A stretch of 64,000 bases of DNA from Pseudomonas mediterranea CFBP 5447 (lineage in GTDB: Bacteria; Pseudomonadota; Gammaproteobacteria; Pseudomonadales; Pseudomonadaceae): contig NZ_KN322987.1 of NCBI RefSeq assembly GCF_000774145.1, positions 1,536,670 to 1,600,669 of the forward strand. The letters are read 5' to 3'. This document shows positions 43,496-52,604 of this stretch, piece after piece. Position numbers and translations under genes: made by a program. Every line of letters starts with the position of its first letter. Position 1 is the stretch's first letter. The notes below the pieces were generated by a model. That model saw only the letters and a list, made by a program, of their open reading frames with translations. It had not been told where the DNA came from and searched no databases.

Positions 43496-43879
43496 TCATT
43501 TCACTTTGAATGAAAAGTTGCCGGTGATCGGGTGGGTGTCCGAGGACACTGCACGCCATTCAACTTTGTAGGTACCGGTGGTCAGCGGTGCAGCCGGCGT
43601 AATCACCATGGTTTTCGGATCACCACCAGCAGCGACAGCGGCCTTTACACCCATGGGTGAGTTAGGCATGCCAGGCATGTCGGTCATGATCAGCTTTGCA
43701 CCGGAGAACTGAGTGGTGAGATTCTCAGAAAAATGCAGTTCGATTTTCGACGGAGCCGCCGCATCCGAGCCTTCTGCCGGAGTGGAAGAAAGTAGTTTTG
43801 GATGTGCTTGGGCCACTGCACTCAGAAGCAAACCAGCAGTGATTGCAACAGCCACGGACGTAGTTTTAAGGAATGACAT
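43496..43879 (-). CDS. copC: Periplasmic copper-binding protein CopC
   Basis: 127 residues: signal peptide ending 'AVAQA', then His at the mature N-terminus ('HPKLLSSTPAEGS'). A Met-rich loop 'MTDMPGMPNSPMG' supplies Cu(I) ligands, and 'VEWRAVSSDTHPITGNFSF' holds the second Cu(II) His. This is the full CopC fold, with both copper sites likely. It heads the copCD pair. The 358 bases upstream (43880-44237) should hold its promoter and carry no gene. Confidence 0.94.
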   Translation of the reverse strand: MSFLKTTSVAVAITAGLLLSAVAQAHPKLLSSTPAEGSDAAAPSKIELHFSENLTTQFSGAKLIMTDMPGMPNSPMGVKAAVAAGGDPKTMVITPAAPLTTGTYKVEWRAVSSDTHPITGNFSFKVK

Positions 43880-44237
43880 GCAAGACTCCTCACAGCAAGC
43901 GCTGTTGATTCGAGGTTTTTTGGGAGGAACTAGTTTTTAATTTCTTTAAAACCACTGTTGATTAACTCGGAGCCCCCGTCCTCTTCGCCAGGTTAAACAG
44001 GAGAAGCTCGCTAGCCCTAACGTCACAGTGCGAGAACACGATGCCACACGATCACAAACTGTTCGATTACATTTCAGTCAGCTTGATACGATGTTTGGCA
44101 TCTAATCGTTGAGCGTAGCAAGGTCTGGAAAAGAGACGGCGTACCGCAGGACCGGGGAGTTAAATCGATCAGCAAAATTCGCAGAGGCGTAGCTAAGCGC
44201 AGAACGCCAGACGCCGTTGATCACAAATGTTCGTCGC
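43880..44237. other. Upstream region of copCD, no gene
   Basis: The gap between copC and copS has an AT-rich patch at 43920-43960. I do not see a good copy of the CTGACA-N5-GTAAT motif here. Short open frames at its left edge run into copS on the wrong frame. Confidence 0.4.
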
Positions 44238-45626
44238 TCAGCTAACCGTTGAATCGACGGCCGGAAACTCGAGATGAAAAGCCGTTTTCCCGGTGCCTGA
44301 CGTACACCAGATCTTGCCATTGTGCGCTTCGACAATTGATCGGGTAATCGACAGACCTAGCCCTGCATTGCTCGGACTTCCTTCTCGCCGCGCTGGATCC
44401 ACGCGATAAAATCGATCAAATAGCTTCTCAAGGTGTTCGGGGGCAATTGGCTCACCATGGTTTTCCACGACAACCGTTACCGACGCGTCCTTGTGCTGAA
44501 TATCGACATTGATTGACGTCCCTTCATAGGTGTAGCGCAGCGCATTTGAGAGCAGATTGGAAATGGCCCGGTCTAGCATAAGGACATCACCTCGCACGCT
44601 GCCCCGTCCTGAAACCTTGAGCTCGATCCCTCGTTCATCAGCCAACAGGCGGTAGTACTCAAGCAATTTTTCCACGACAGACTCCAAGTCTATTGGCTTG
44701 TTCTCGTGGGTAATTAGACCGTTGTCTGACTTCGCCAGAAAAAGCATGTCATCAATCATCCGACTCATGCGCTTCAAGTCATCAAGATTGGAGTACAAAT
44801 TGTCTTCGTAGTCCTCGATGTTTCTTTTTCTTGAAAGCACCACTTCAGTGTGGGTCATCAAGTTGCTCACGGGGGTCCGTAGTTCGTGGGCAATGTCTGC
44901 CGAAAAGTTGGATAACCGGACAAATGCATCGTCGAGCCTGGATAACATGGCGTTGAACGACAACACCATCTGTTGAAGCTCTTTCGGAACGGGTGCCAGG
45001 GGAATACGCTCCTTGAGTGATTTTGCCGACATGGAGGCAGCAACCCTTGTGACCTGGCGGATAGGCCGCATGCCACTGCTAGCGACCATCCAGCCGAGTG
45101 CAGCACTGACCAATGCACTGATCACCAACCCTATCCAAAACCATCGCTCGAGCGTCTCGAAAAAGGACATATGCTGCGTCACGTCAAAAATCAACATGAC
45201 AGTTAATGGCTTTTCTTGTCCCGTCACTAAGGATTGCGCAGTCACACCACGGAACATCTGCTCTTGCTCCCGCCATTCCCAAACAGTTGTGTTTGTGGTT
45301 GTGCGAAACGCCTCTGGCACGTTGACCGGGCCGGGATCCGCAAACAGCACCTTGCCGTCGCCATCGATGATAAGCGCAGTCAAATCACGGTGAGCGCCCA
45401 GCAGCGCCTCTAACTCCGGTTTAGCCTCGCTGAATTGATCGATGCTGCTCAGCCCGGACAAGATCCGCTGGGTCGAGTGGAGCTTCTCGTACAATGCCTG
45501 CTGATCCAGCATCTTGAAATGATGCCGACTGAGGTTATTGAAACTGAGTCCGGCGACCGTGAGCACGGCCGTAACCGCGAGCATAAACATCAGACTCATA
45601 CGAGTTGTCAGGGACATCCGGTTCAT
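44238..45626 (-). CDS. copS: Heavy-metal sensor histidine kinase CopS/CusS
   Basis: About 462 residues from the ATG at 45626, which overlaps the copR stop as ATGA (a GTG one codon earlier is possible). Membrane helices lie at about 10-30 and 163-185, framing a periplasmic sensor of about 130 residues, followed by HAMP. The H-box His is near 247 ('SADIAHELRTPVSNLM'), then N, G1 and G2 boxes ('NLLSNALRYT', 'GLGLSITRSIVEAHNG'). It matches the CusS/CopS/IrlS family that senses periplasmic Cu or Ag. It would phosphorylate the response regulator coded just upstream. Confidence 0.93.
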   Translation of the reverse strand: MNRMSLTTRMSLMFMLAVTAVLTVAGLSFNNLSRHHFKMLDQQALYEKLHSTQRILSGLSSIDQFSEAKPELEALLGAHRDLTALIIDGDGKVLFADPGPVNVPEAFRTTTNTTVWEWREQEQMFRGVTAQSLVTGQEKPLTVMLIFDVTQHMSFFETLERWFWIGLVISALVSAALGWMVASSGMRPIRQVTRVAASMSAKSLKERIPLAPVPKELQQMVLSFNAMLSRLDDAFVRLSNFSADIAHELRTPVSNLMTHTEVVLSRKRNIEDYEDNLYSNLDDLKRMSRMIDDMLFLAKSDNGLITHENKPIDLESVVEKLLEYYRLLADERGIELKVSGRGSVRGDVLMLDRAISNLLSNALRYTYEGTSINVDIQHKDASVTVVVENHGEPIAPEHLEKLFDRFYRVDPARREGSPSNAGLGLSITRSIVEAHNGKIWCTSGTGKTAFHLEFPAVDSTVS

Positions 45627-46312
45627 CACGACTCCGAATCGGGTGCATCGAGCATGTAACCCATTCCCCTTGAGGTATGAATCAACTTGACCTCAAAATC
45701 GTCGTCTATCTTCGCCCTGAGCCGTCTCACTGCAACCTCGATAACGTTGGTATCGCTGTCGAAGTTCATATCCCAAACTTGGGAGGCGATAAGAGATTTT
45801 GGCAGCACCTCACCTCGTCGACGCAGCAGAAGCTCAAGCAACGCGAACTCTTTGGCCGTAAGGTCTATGCGTTTGCCTCCTCGGATGGCTCGACGCTTGA
45901 GCAGGTCCACTTCAAGGTCAGCCAGTTTCATAAAGGTTTGCGAAGGTGCGCTGCTACCGCGACGCAGCAACGTTCTGACTCGAGCAAGCAATTCAGAAAA
46001 CGCGAAGGGTTTGATCAGATAGTCATCCGCACCGAGTTCAAGTCCCTTCACTCGGTCTTCAACGCGGTCTCTGGCGGTGAGAAAAAGCACCGGGACGTCT
46101 TTCCCGGAAGCGCGCACCTTCTGCAGGACTTCCCAGCCATCCAAACCCGGCATCATGACGTCGAGAATTAGCAGATCATAAGCTTCGCTCAAAGCGTGCT
46201 GAAGCGCTTCTTTTCCATTCGTGAAACGGTCGACATTGAACCCGGCCTCGTTGAGCCCTTGCTGCAAATAGATACCTATTTTTGGTTCGTCTTCAGCGAC
46301 AAGAAGTCTCAT
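45626..46312 (-). CDS. copR: Heavy-metal response regulator CopR
   Basis: A 228-residue OmpR-type regulator: receiver domain with acidic pair Glu7-Asp8 and phospho-acceptor Asp51 ('LLILDVMMPGLDGWE'), Lys near 101 ('DYLIKPFAFSELLARV'), and a C-terminal winged helix ending 'VRRLRAKIDDDFEVKLIHTS'. It is coupled to copS. The first of four repeated boxes (46375-46390) lies in the divergent promoter region 63 bases from its start, so it probably controls itself and the plus-strand genes. Confidence 0.95.
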   Translation of the reverse strand: MRLLVAEDEPKIGIYLQQGLNEAGFNVDRFTNGKEALQHALSEAYDLLILDVMMPGLDGWEVLQKVRASGKDVPVLFLTARDRVEDRVKGLELGADDYLIKPFAFSELLARVRTLLRRGSSAPSQTFMKLADLEVDLLKRRAIRGGKRIDLTAKEFALLELLLRRRGEVLPKSLIASQVWDMNFDSDTNVIEVAVRRLRAKIDDDFEVKLIHTSRGMGYMLDAPDSES

Positions 46313-46374
46313 GAGGTCGTTCTCAGATAAAGGTTAAGCGGAGTCTGCAACGAAAACTGGCTGCCAACCAGCAA

Positions 46375-46390
46375 CTGACAGAAAAGTAAT
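46375..46390 (+). promoter_or_regulatory. Probable CopR box 1
   Basis: CTGACAGAAAAGTAAT, between divergent copR and the small PtrA-like gene. It is one of four copies of CTGACA-N5-GTAAT, all near copper genes. Confidence 0.8.
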
Positions 46391-46515
46391 CTTGACTTCA
46401 GGTAGATGTCAGCGAGTGCTGGCTAGGGTTCAGACATGAGCACTTCATTGGTGCTCGACCGACTTCTGAGCGATGAATCGTATGGAAGTCGGATTCCCTC
46501 ATGAGGAGCGACCCT

Positions 46516-46869
46516 ATGAACCGCCTGAAAATGCTGTTTTTTGTAAGCTCGATACTCGCCTCGGCTTCTGTGTGGGCTGAAAGCGGCGGAGATCGTGTCA
46601 TTGAGCGTATGGAAGGTTTACGCGACAAGGCCGAAGCCACGTTGATGAAAGCTGAACAAGCCCCTGAAGGAGAGCGTCACGTCCACATGGCAGAGCACAT
46701 GAAGATGCTTGGCGACATCATGAGCCAACTCCACAACGATCACCCAGATGCCTCAATGTCACCTCAAGAGCATCTAGCCTGGATGGAGAAGCACGACAAA
46801 ATCGTCGATGACGTTGTGCGCCAGATGCAGCGCGAGCACAAATTGATGGTTTCAGAAAAGCATCAGTAA
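46516..46869 (+). CDS. PtrA N-terminal-like small periplasmic protein
   Basis: From ATG 46516 (GAGGAGCG upstream) a 117-residue protein: signal peptide ending 'ASVWA', then 'ESGGDRVIERMEGLRDKAEA', the Gly-Gly-Asp-Arg start typical of copper-induced PtrA-like proteins. A helical, His/Met-rich body follows ('HVHMAEHMKMLGDIMSQLH'). It is expected to bind copper in the periplasm. CopR box 1 lies 126 bases upstream, and a second box follows its stop. Related starts occur in the products at 53402 and 58545. Confidence 0.8.
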   Translation: MNRLKMLFFVSSILASASVWAESGGDRVIERMEGLRDKAEATLMKAEQAPEGERHVHMAEHMKMLGDIMSQLHNDHPDASMSPQEHLAWMEKHDKIVDDVVRQMQREHKLMVSEKHQ

Positions 46870-46939
46870 ACGCCCCCTTAATATGTACTTGTCAGCAACT
46901 CGTTGCGGCGTCAATTGGACGCCGTATCTATTTAGAAAA

Positions 46940-46955
46940 CTGACAGAGAAGTAAT
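46940..46955 (+). promoter_or_regulatory. Probable CopR box 2
   Basis: CTGACAGAGAAGTAAT, 72 bases before the cupredoxin start. Same core and spacing as box 1. Confidence 0.8.
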
Positions 46956-47026
46956 GCCCAAGTCAGTTAGCTGGCAGCTGAACATCATTAGCATAGTTAA
47001 TGTTCCCACGTACTCCTGAGGTCACC

Positions 47027-47557
47027 ATGAAAACGCTCGCTTCCCCGTTCATCGCAACAATGGCCCTGTTTTTCGCTGCCACGGCTATGGCCAATGCAGG
47101 GCATGGACAAGACGACATAGGCCAGCTTGGCGTGGCCTCTGACGTTACCCGCACGGTAGAGGTCGAGATGGGCGACATTTTTTTCAAGCCTAAAAGCATA
47201 GACGTAAAACCTGGTGAAACAATCCGATTTGTCCTTCGCAACGAGGGTTCGCTGCTGCATGAGTTCAACATCGGCAAAGCCGCTGCTCATGCAGCACACC
47301 AGAAGGAAATGGCAAGCATGTTCGAGAACGGAACACTAAGTCCTACCGATACCGGAAAGATGAGCGGCATGAGCCACGGCATGGGCGGAATGAAGATGGT
47401 CGCAATGGAGCATAACGACCCTAACAGTGTCCTGATTGAGCCTGGCTCAACCAAAGAGCTGATCTGGACCTTCAACGACAGTGCAGGGCTTCAGTTTGCC
47501 TGCAACGTGCCGGGCCATTACCAATCGGGGATGGTCGGCGAGTTTGATCTGAAATAA
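47027..47557 (+). CDS. Cupredoxin-domain periplasmic protein
   Basis: From ATG 47027 (GAGG upstream), 176 residues. The signal peptide ends 'ATAMANA'. A cupredoxin fold follows, with type 1 copper ligands visible as His ('SLLHEFNIGKAAAHAAH'), Cys and His ('FACNVPGHYQSGM') and Met. A Met/His-rich insert ('MSGMSHGMGGMKMVAMEH') sits between them. Such proteins (CopI-like) scavenge or carry Cu(I) in the periplasm. It has its own upstream box and precedes the copper ATPase by 180 bases. Confidence 0.9.
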   Translation: MKTLASPFIATMALFFAATAMANAGHGQDDIGQLGVASDVTRTVEVEMGDIFFKPKSIDVKPGETIRFVLRNEGSLLHEFNIGKAAAHAAHQKEMASMFENGTLSPTDTGKMSGMSHGMGGMKMVAMEHNDPNSVLIEPGSTKELIWTFNDSAGLQFACNVPGHYQSGMVGEFDLK

Positions 47558-47737
47558 ACCGGAGCCGGATGTTTCTGCTGGCCCGACGCAAGAGTTGGCT
47601 ACGCTATGTCGCAAGGAACATAGCAACGCTTACTCAGCCAGGGTCCGGCGGAAACATCACCGCACCACGTTGGAGACGCAAATCAGCGTTGTATTGAACA
47701 TGCTCATTTCTAGTAGCACCTTTCAAGGGGAATAGAC

Positions 47738-50095
47738 ATGCCTACCACCTCTGGCCATCACGACCATAATCACACCCATGCTGCTTCCCGGGATGATGCT
47801 GATCTACATGACCCGGTGTGTGGAATGGCAGTCACTTCGTCGAGTAAATTTGCTGAGACTTACCAAGGACAGACGTATCGGTTCTGTAGCCTGAAATGCC
47901 AGGAGAAGTTTCGCGCGGCCCCTGAGCGCTACAGTGGTCATGTGGTGCACGACGAGTCAGACAGCACAACGCCGAAGTCTGCGGTACAAACGGGCACTGA
48001 ATTTACGTGCCCGATGCACCCTGAAATACGCCAGACCGAACCTGGTAACTGTCCTAAATGCGGCATGGCACTAGAGCCTGTCATGCCCGCGCTTAATGAA
48101 GAAGAAAATCCTGAACTCCGGGATTTCAATCGCCGCTTCTGGTGGTCGCTGCCCTTAACCGTGGTCGTGACCGTGCTCGCGATGGCGGGTCACTCGTTAC
48201 AACTTCTTCATGGTTCGGCTCAAAACTGGATCGAGTTCGCTCTGGCGACACCCGTGACCTTATGGGCAGGATGGCCTTTTTTTGTAAGGGGCCTGGCCTC
48301 GGTTAAAAATCGTAGCCCCAACATGTGGACTCTAATTGGGTTGGGCACCGCCGCAGCTTATCTGTACAGCGTCATAGCAACGCTCTTCCCCCAAAGCTTT
48401 CCCGCCAATTTCATGCAAGATGGACGTATCGGCGTTTACTTCGAAGCCGCAGCGGTCATCATCTCGCTTACCTTGCTTGGCCAGATCCTTGAGCTCAAAG
48501 CCCGATCACAAACCTCCGCCGCCATTAAGTCTCTTCTCGGCCTTTCGCCAAAAACTGCACGCCGGATCAATGCCGATGGCCAGGAGGAAGACATTCCTCT
48601 CACCCATGTGCACCTAGGAGACCACTTACGGGTCAGACCAGGTGAAAAGGTGCCGGTTGATGGTTCGGTACTTGAGGGTGAAAGTGCGGTGGATGAGTCG
48701 ATGCTCACTGGCGAGCCAGTACCGGTAATGAAGAAAGCTGGAGATAGCCTGATCGGCGCCACGCTGAATACGCATGGAAGCTTGGTGATGGAGGCGCAGA
48801 AGGTCGGTGCCGAAACCATGCTGTCACAGATAGTACAGATGGTCGCAAGAGCTCAGCGTTCCAAGGCGCCGATGCAACGAATGGCCGACTCGATTGCCGG
48901 CTACTTCGTGATGGGTGTTATCACGATTGCGATAATGACATTTATCGGTTGGGGGCTTTTCGGCCCTGAGCCCAGTTGGGTGTTTGGTCTAATCAACGCT
49001 GTCGCCGTGCTGATCATCGCTTGTCCCTGTGCGTTGGGACTTGCTACGCCTATGTCGATCATGGTGTCGACAGGTAAAGCAGCCAGCATGGGTGTTTTGT
49101 TCAGAGATGCCAGTGCAATTGAAAGCCTTTGCAGAATCGACACGCTGATTGTCGACAAGACAGGCACCCTGACAGAGGGACGGCCCGTATTTCACAGCGT
49201 GGAGGCCACTCCCACCTTCAATCCCGACGACGTCCTGCACCTGGCTGCCAGCCTTGATCAGGGCAGCGAGCATCCATTAGCACATGCGATCGTCGATCAC
49301 GCCCGAGCCGAGAAGATCAAGCTCACCAAGCCGGAATCCTTTGAGTCTGGTTCGGGTATCGGGGTCAGTGGCGTTGTTGATGGCAAGAAGCTCCAGCTGG
49401 GGAACACCGCGTTAATGGAAGCCGCAGGCGTGAGCACCAAGCCCCTACAAGAGCGCGCTGAGGTGTTGCGACTTGACGGCATCAGCATTATCTATCTCGC
49501 AGTCGACGGCGAATTGGCAGGTTTGTTGGCCGTATCAGATCCGATCAAGCCAACCTCAAAAGAGGCCGTCACCAAGCTTAAGGCTCACAACGTGAGAATC
49601 ATCATGGCTACTGGAGACGGGCTTACAACCGCTCGGGCTGTCGCCAGGGAGATGGGGATTGAAGAGGTCCACGGTGAAGTCAAACCCCAAGACAAGGAGC
49701 GCCTGGTGGCAGACCTGCAGCAACACGGGCGAAAAGTGGCCATGGCAGGTGACGGTATCAACGATGCTCCAGCCCTGGCGCGCGCAGATGTGGGGATAGC
49801 CATGGGAACGGGGACTGACGTGGCGATGAATAGCGCGCAACTCACACTGGTAAAAGGTGACCTGATGGGGATCTTACGAGCACGAGCTCTTTCGGTCGCC
49901 ACAGTTAAAAACATGCGCCAGAATTTGGGCTTCGCTTTTCTCTACAACTCAATGGGTATACCCCTTGCCGCTGGTTTACTTTATCCATTGACGGGACACC
50001 TCCTGTCGCCAATGATTGCTGCCATAGCCATGAGCGTGAGTTCCGCGTCGGTAGTTTTCAATGCATTGAGGCTGAGGAATACCCGAGTTGACTGA
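47738..50095 (+). CDS. Copper-exporting P1B-type ATPase with YHS domain
   Basis: 785 residues. The His-rich start is followed by a YHS/TRASH domain ('DPVCGMAVTSSSKFAETYQG', Cys50 and Cys54) and a heavy-metal binding hairpin 'TCPMHPEIRQTEPGNCPKCG'. Eight membrane helices include Cys429-Pro-Cys431. The actuator TGE is at 324-326, phosphorylated Asp473 in DKTGTLTE, the His-Pro dipeptide near 512, and 'GDGINDAPALARADVGIAM' near 670. There is no N-terminal HMA domain, as in the CopF/SilP-like group. It pumps Cu+ (or Ag+) to the periplasm, where the cupredoxin encoded just upstream may accept it. Confidence 0.94.
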   Translation: MPTTSGHHDHNHTHAASRDDADLHDPVCGMAVTSSSKFAETYQGQTYRFCSLKCQEKFRAAPERYSGHVVHDESDSTTPKSAVQTGTEFTCPMHPEIRQTEPGNCPKCGMALEPVMPALNEEENPELRDFNRRFWWSLPLTVVVTVLAMAGHSLQLLHGSAQNWIEFALATPVTLWAGWPFFVRGLASVKNRSPNMWTLIGLGTAAAYLYSVIATLFPQSFPANFMQDGRIGVYFEAAAVIISLTLLGQILELKARSQTSAAIKSLLGLSPKTARRINADGQEEDIPLTHVHLGDHLRVRPGEKVPVDGSVLEGESAVDESMLTGEPVPVMKKAGDSLIGATLNTHGSLVMEAQKVGAETMLSQIVQMVARAQRSKAPMQRMADSIAGYFVMGVITIAIMTFIGWGLFGPEPSWVFGLINAVAVLIIACPCALGLATPMSIMVSTGKAASMGVLFRDASAIESLCRIDTLIVDKTGTLTEGRPVFHSVEATPTFNPDDVLHLAASLDQGSEHPLAHAIVDHARAEKIKLTKPESFESGSGIGVSGVVDGKKLQLGNTALMEAAGVSTKPLQERAEVLRLDGISIIYLAVDGELAGLLAVSDPIKPTSKEAVTKLKAHNVRIIMATGDGLTTARAVAREMGIEEVHGEVKPQDKERLVADLQQHGRKVAMAGDGINDAPALARADVGIAMGTGTDVAMNSAQLTLVKGDLMGILRARALSVATVKNMRQNLGFAFLYNSMGIPLAAGLLYPLTGHLLSPMIAAIAMSVSSASVVFNALRLRNTRVD

Positions 50096-50132
50096 CCTTC
50101 AAAATTGCAGCGGTTTTAACTCGGGGGAATGG

Positions 50133-50315
50133 CTATCCATGTGCTTTCTTCAGTCCCTTTAAGCGCGCATTCGCCCTTTGCACAGCGGCCATTTTTTCAG
50201 GCCGCTTCATGCGCTTCCACTTTCTGATGTCTTCCTTGCTTCGCCCGCAGCTCACACAGAGATCACCACTGAGTTGGCAAACCGAGATACACGGATTCTC
50301 GATTTCTTTTGCCAT
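50133..50315 (-). CDS. DUF1289 family small protein
   Basis: A 60-residue protein with four Cys ('NPCISVCQLSGDLCVSCGRS') and a following Trp/Lys-rich helix, the DUF1289 pattern. It probably binds a metal through the Cys cluster. It is two bases downstream of the unknown 123-residue gene and converges on the copper ATPase. Function unknown. Confidence 0.8.
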   Translation of the reverse strand: MAKEIENPCISVCQLSGDLCVSCGRSKEDIRKWKRMKRPEKMAAVQRANARLKGLKKAHG

Positions 50316-50317
50316 GG

Positions 50318-50689
50318 TCAGTCCTCCTTAGCTTTATGTAGTTGAGCCATGCGACGTTTCCAGTCGCCTATGTGCGTGCGTTGGCACTCTTGCTCCGAGT
50401 CGAAGCGGACACTGCGGTCTGAAACAGGCAGGTCAAGATCGGCCTCTTTCAGGGCGATCGCGGTCAACTCAAAGATGCGGGCCTTCGCGTCAATCTCGGC
50501 CCGCTTCCTGTCAGCCAGGGTTTCGAACACCCAGATGACCTTCAGAGTTTCAGCCAACGCACTTAGGTCAGCGGTGTGAGTGAGCCAAATAAACCCCTTT
50601 ATCTCGTCCTTTGCTGTTTCGCACGCGTCGGTGAGCGTGACGATCAACTGCCGCTCGATCCGAGCCAGTTCACGTTTACCGGGCGGCAT
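50318..50689 (-). CDS. Unknown 123-residue cytosolic protein
   Basis: A helical, charged protein: 'LARIERQLIVTLTDACETAK', 'KGFIWLTHTADLSALAETLK' and a Lys-rich C-terminus. No signal peptide or membrane helix. I recognise no domain. It is followed two bases later by the DUF1289 gene, the two forming a probable pair next to metal genes; similar pairs may be conserved in pseudomonads. Role unknown. Confidence 0.65.
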   Translation of the reverse strand: MPPGKRELARIERQLIVTLTDACETAKDEIKGFIWLTHTADLSALAETLKVIWVFETLADRKRAEIDAKARIFELTAIALKEADLDLPVSDRSVRFDSEQECQRTHIGDWKRRMAQLHKAKED

Positions 50690-50728
50690 CGGTGTTTCCT
50701 ATAGAGTTTGTGCTGGACAGGCGCTGAG

Positions 50729-51637
50729 TCATGTCTGCCGGAACTCGACGGTCAGGTGGCTGACTTCGTGAACCGTTTTGAGACGTTCACGAATGCTGTC
50801 GGCGTTCACAGTGGCTTCACCTAGAACGCTGACGATCGCCGCGCGCGCTTGAGGCCCCACCCTCCAAACGTGCAAGTCTGTAATGGTAGCGCCACCCGGT
50901 TTCTCAACGAGTTCGCGGATTTCCTTGGCAACGTGCGCGTCGGTCTGATCGAGCAACACGCCCGCAGTTACCCTCATCAAGGTCCAGGCCCAACGCGCGA
51001 TAACGATAGCGCCGACGATACCCATGACCGGGTCGAGCCACACCCAGCCCAGATACCGACCGGCAAGCAAGGCAGCGATGGCCAGAATCGACGTCAACGC
51101 GTCTGCAATGACGTGGACATAGGCCGACCTCAAGTTGTTGTCGTTTCCGTTGTGGGAATGAGGGTGGTCGTGCCCATGCCCATGCCCATGCCCCAGCAGC
51201 AGGGCACTGACAATGTTGACGAGCAAACCGACAACGGCGATGAGGGTCGCGGTGCCAAACTGAACCGGTGTTGGCTGCAACAAACGCATGACCGATTCAA
51301 CGCCAATGCCCAACGAAACAATGCCGAGAATCAGCGCCGAGGCGAACCCGCCCAAGTCTCCAACCTTTCCTGTACCAAAACTGTAGCGCTGGCTAGTAGC
51401 GTGGCGTTTTGCGTATCCGTAAGCGGCCGCCGCGATGCCCAATGCGCCGGCATGAGTTGCCATGTGGAAGCCATCGGCCAGTAACGCCATCGAACCCGTG
51501 ATATAGCCGGCGGTGATCTCCCCGATCATCATTACCACCGTGAGTGCTACAACCCAAAGCGTACGCTTGGCATTCTCATCGTGCGCTGAGCCTAGAAACA
51601 CGTGGTCGTGTGTGTAATCGATGTTGGTCCTGCTCAT
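50729..51637 (-). CDS. dmeF: CDF-family Co/Ni efflux protein DmeF
   Basis: A 302-residue cation diffusion facilitator. The first residues have His-Asp-His ('DYTHDHVFLG'), helix 2 'ALLADGFHMATHAGAL' carries the Asp/His metal site, a His-rich loop 'GHGHGHGHDHPHSHNGNDN' lies at about 150-170, and helix 5 has 'YVHVIADALTSILA'. Wording and the His-Asp-His start match DmeF, a cobalt/nickel exporter. It lies 20 bases after an RcnR/CsoR-type repressor gene, as in dmeRF operons. Confidence 0.92.
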   Translation of the reverse strand: MSRTNIDYTHDHVFLGSAHDENAKRTLWVVALTVVMMIGEITAGYITGSMALLADGFHMATHAGALGIAAAAYGYAKRHATSQRYSFGTGKVGDLGGFASALILGIVSLGIGVESVMRLLQPTPVQFGTATLIAVVGLLVNIVSALLLGHGHGHGHDHPHSHNGNDNNLRSAYVHVIADALTSILAIAALLAGRYLGWVWLDPVMGIVGAIVIARWAWTLMRVTAGVLLDQTDAHVAKEIRELVEKPGGATITDLHVWRVGPQARAAIVSVLGEATVNADSIRERLKTVHEVSHLTVEFRQT

Positions 51638-51657
51638 ACGTGTTTACCTGGATGCAT

Positions 51658-51933
51658 TCACTTGGAGTACCGGCGGATAGCTTCAAGAAGCTCTTCGACG
51701 CCCTTGTTACGCTCTTCTTCGCTAAGCGCAGGGTTCGCGACATGCGCTCGTGCATGATCCTCGATGATCTCCTCCATCAGCCCGTTGATGGCACCCCGAG
51801 TGGCCGCAACAAGATGTAGTGTCTTGGCGCAGTCGAGATCCGATTCCAATGCTCGTTCAACAGCCTGAATTTGCCCGGCAATACGTTTTACACGTTTAAG
51901 AAGATCGTCTTTGTGTGATGCGATATGGGCCAC
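51658..51933 (-). CDS. dmeR: RcnR/CsoR-family metal repressor DmeR
   Basis: A 91-residue all-helical repressor starting at a GTG (51933). 'HIASHKDDLLKRVKRIAGQI' has the metal-binding His near the N-terminus and the DNA-contact Lys/Arg. Cys34 in 'LDCAKTLHLVAATRGAING' and His61 in 'DHARAHV' complete an RcnR-like site. It would release DNA on binding cobalt or nickel. Two C-tract sites just upstream of its start look like its operators, so it represses itself and dmeF. Confidence 0.9.
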   Translation of the reverse strand: MAHIASHKDDLLKRVKRIAGQIQAVERALESDLDCAKTLHLVAATRGAINGLMEEIIEDHARAHVANPALSEEERNKGVEELLEAIRRYSK

Positions 51934-51935
51934 GC

Positions 51936-51954
51936 TATACCCCCCCTACCTATA
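51936..51954 (-). promoter_or_regulatory. Probable DmeR operator 1
   Basis: TATACCCCCCCTACCTATA has a run of seven C (G on the coding strand) flanked by TA-rich arms, the form bound by RcnR/CsoR-type repressors. It ends three bases from the dmeR start codon. Confidence 0.7.
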
Positions 51955-51966
51955 CAAGTTCGCATG

Positions 51967-51989
51967 ATAGGCCTCCCCCCTATACCTAT
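51967..51989 (-). promoter_or_regulatory. Probable DmeR operator 2
   Basis: A second six-C tract, CCTCCCCCCTATACCTAT (from 51972), lies between ATAG and CTAT arms. It is one helical-turn multiple away from operator 1, so cooperative binding is possible. The next 300 bases (to 52293) hold no gene that I can support. Confidence 0.65.
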
Positions 51990-52293
51990 GCAAGGTTCGC
52001 GGGAGGACAGATCAAAGCCGTTGACGAAACGAGAGGCTTACAAAATCGTTGGATCAAGCAAGAGAGCCGCAATGTTGCCGTTAGCCGACCTTTACCGACG
52101 AGAACCATAGGGCGCACTCCTGGAAACCGTTCAAACGGTAGCGAGCTAATTAGCCGCCGAGTGGTCAAGTCCCGTAAAACTCTCGAAATCTACGCTCACG
52201 GCCTTGATTAGATAATCGTTGACCTTGCCATGGTGTCAACGTCGATGCTTTAGCTGCGGCGAAAAGACACCGCTCAGCACGAGGATAATTAAC

Positions 52294-52494
52294 ATGGTCG
52301 TCTTAGATGTATCAGGCATTGGATGCGGCAGCTGCGTCGGCAAAATCACCAGAGCGATCCAGGCACTGGACGACAACGCTACGGTCTCCGTCGATCGATC
52401 AACAGGTAAGGTGAGTGTTGAAAGCAGCGAAAACGCGGAACAGCTTCGTAAAGCTGTGGAGGCGGTTGGCTTTCCTTCCAAGATCAGCCATTGA
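52294..52494 (+). CDS. Small heavy-metal-associated (CopZ-like) protein
   Basis: From ATG 52294 (GAGGATAATTAAC upstream), 66 residues of a single HMA ferredoxin-like domain. The metal loop reads Gly-Ile-Gly-Cys-Gly-Ser-Cys instead of the common GMTCxxC, still giving Cys-x2-Cys. A cytosolic copper chaperone role is likely, possibly delivering Cu+ to the P-type ATPase upstream. Starting further left would add a Cys-rich tail with no ribosome site. Confidence 0.85.
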   Translation: MVVLDVSGIGCGSCVGKITRAIQALDDNATVSVDRSTGKVSVESSENAEQLRKAVEAVGFPSKISH

Positions 52495-52604
52495 ACGGAG
52501 ACTCCTACTCCTGAGTAGAGCGCCGTCTGGAGGAGAATACCTCTGAATCCAGGAGTACTTAAGCTGCTGTGTCGGTCAAAATGGGCTGGCATGCGGCTGC
52601 GCTG

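Noticed and set aside
44102..44335. Minus-strand frame overlapping the end of copS
   Set aside because: Wrong-frame shadow of copS; no signal or motif.
51915..52211. 98-residue plus-strand frame upstream of the CopZ-like gene
   Set aside because: It covers the dmeR operators and shows no motif; probably non-coding.
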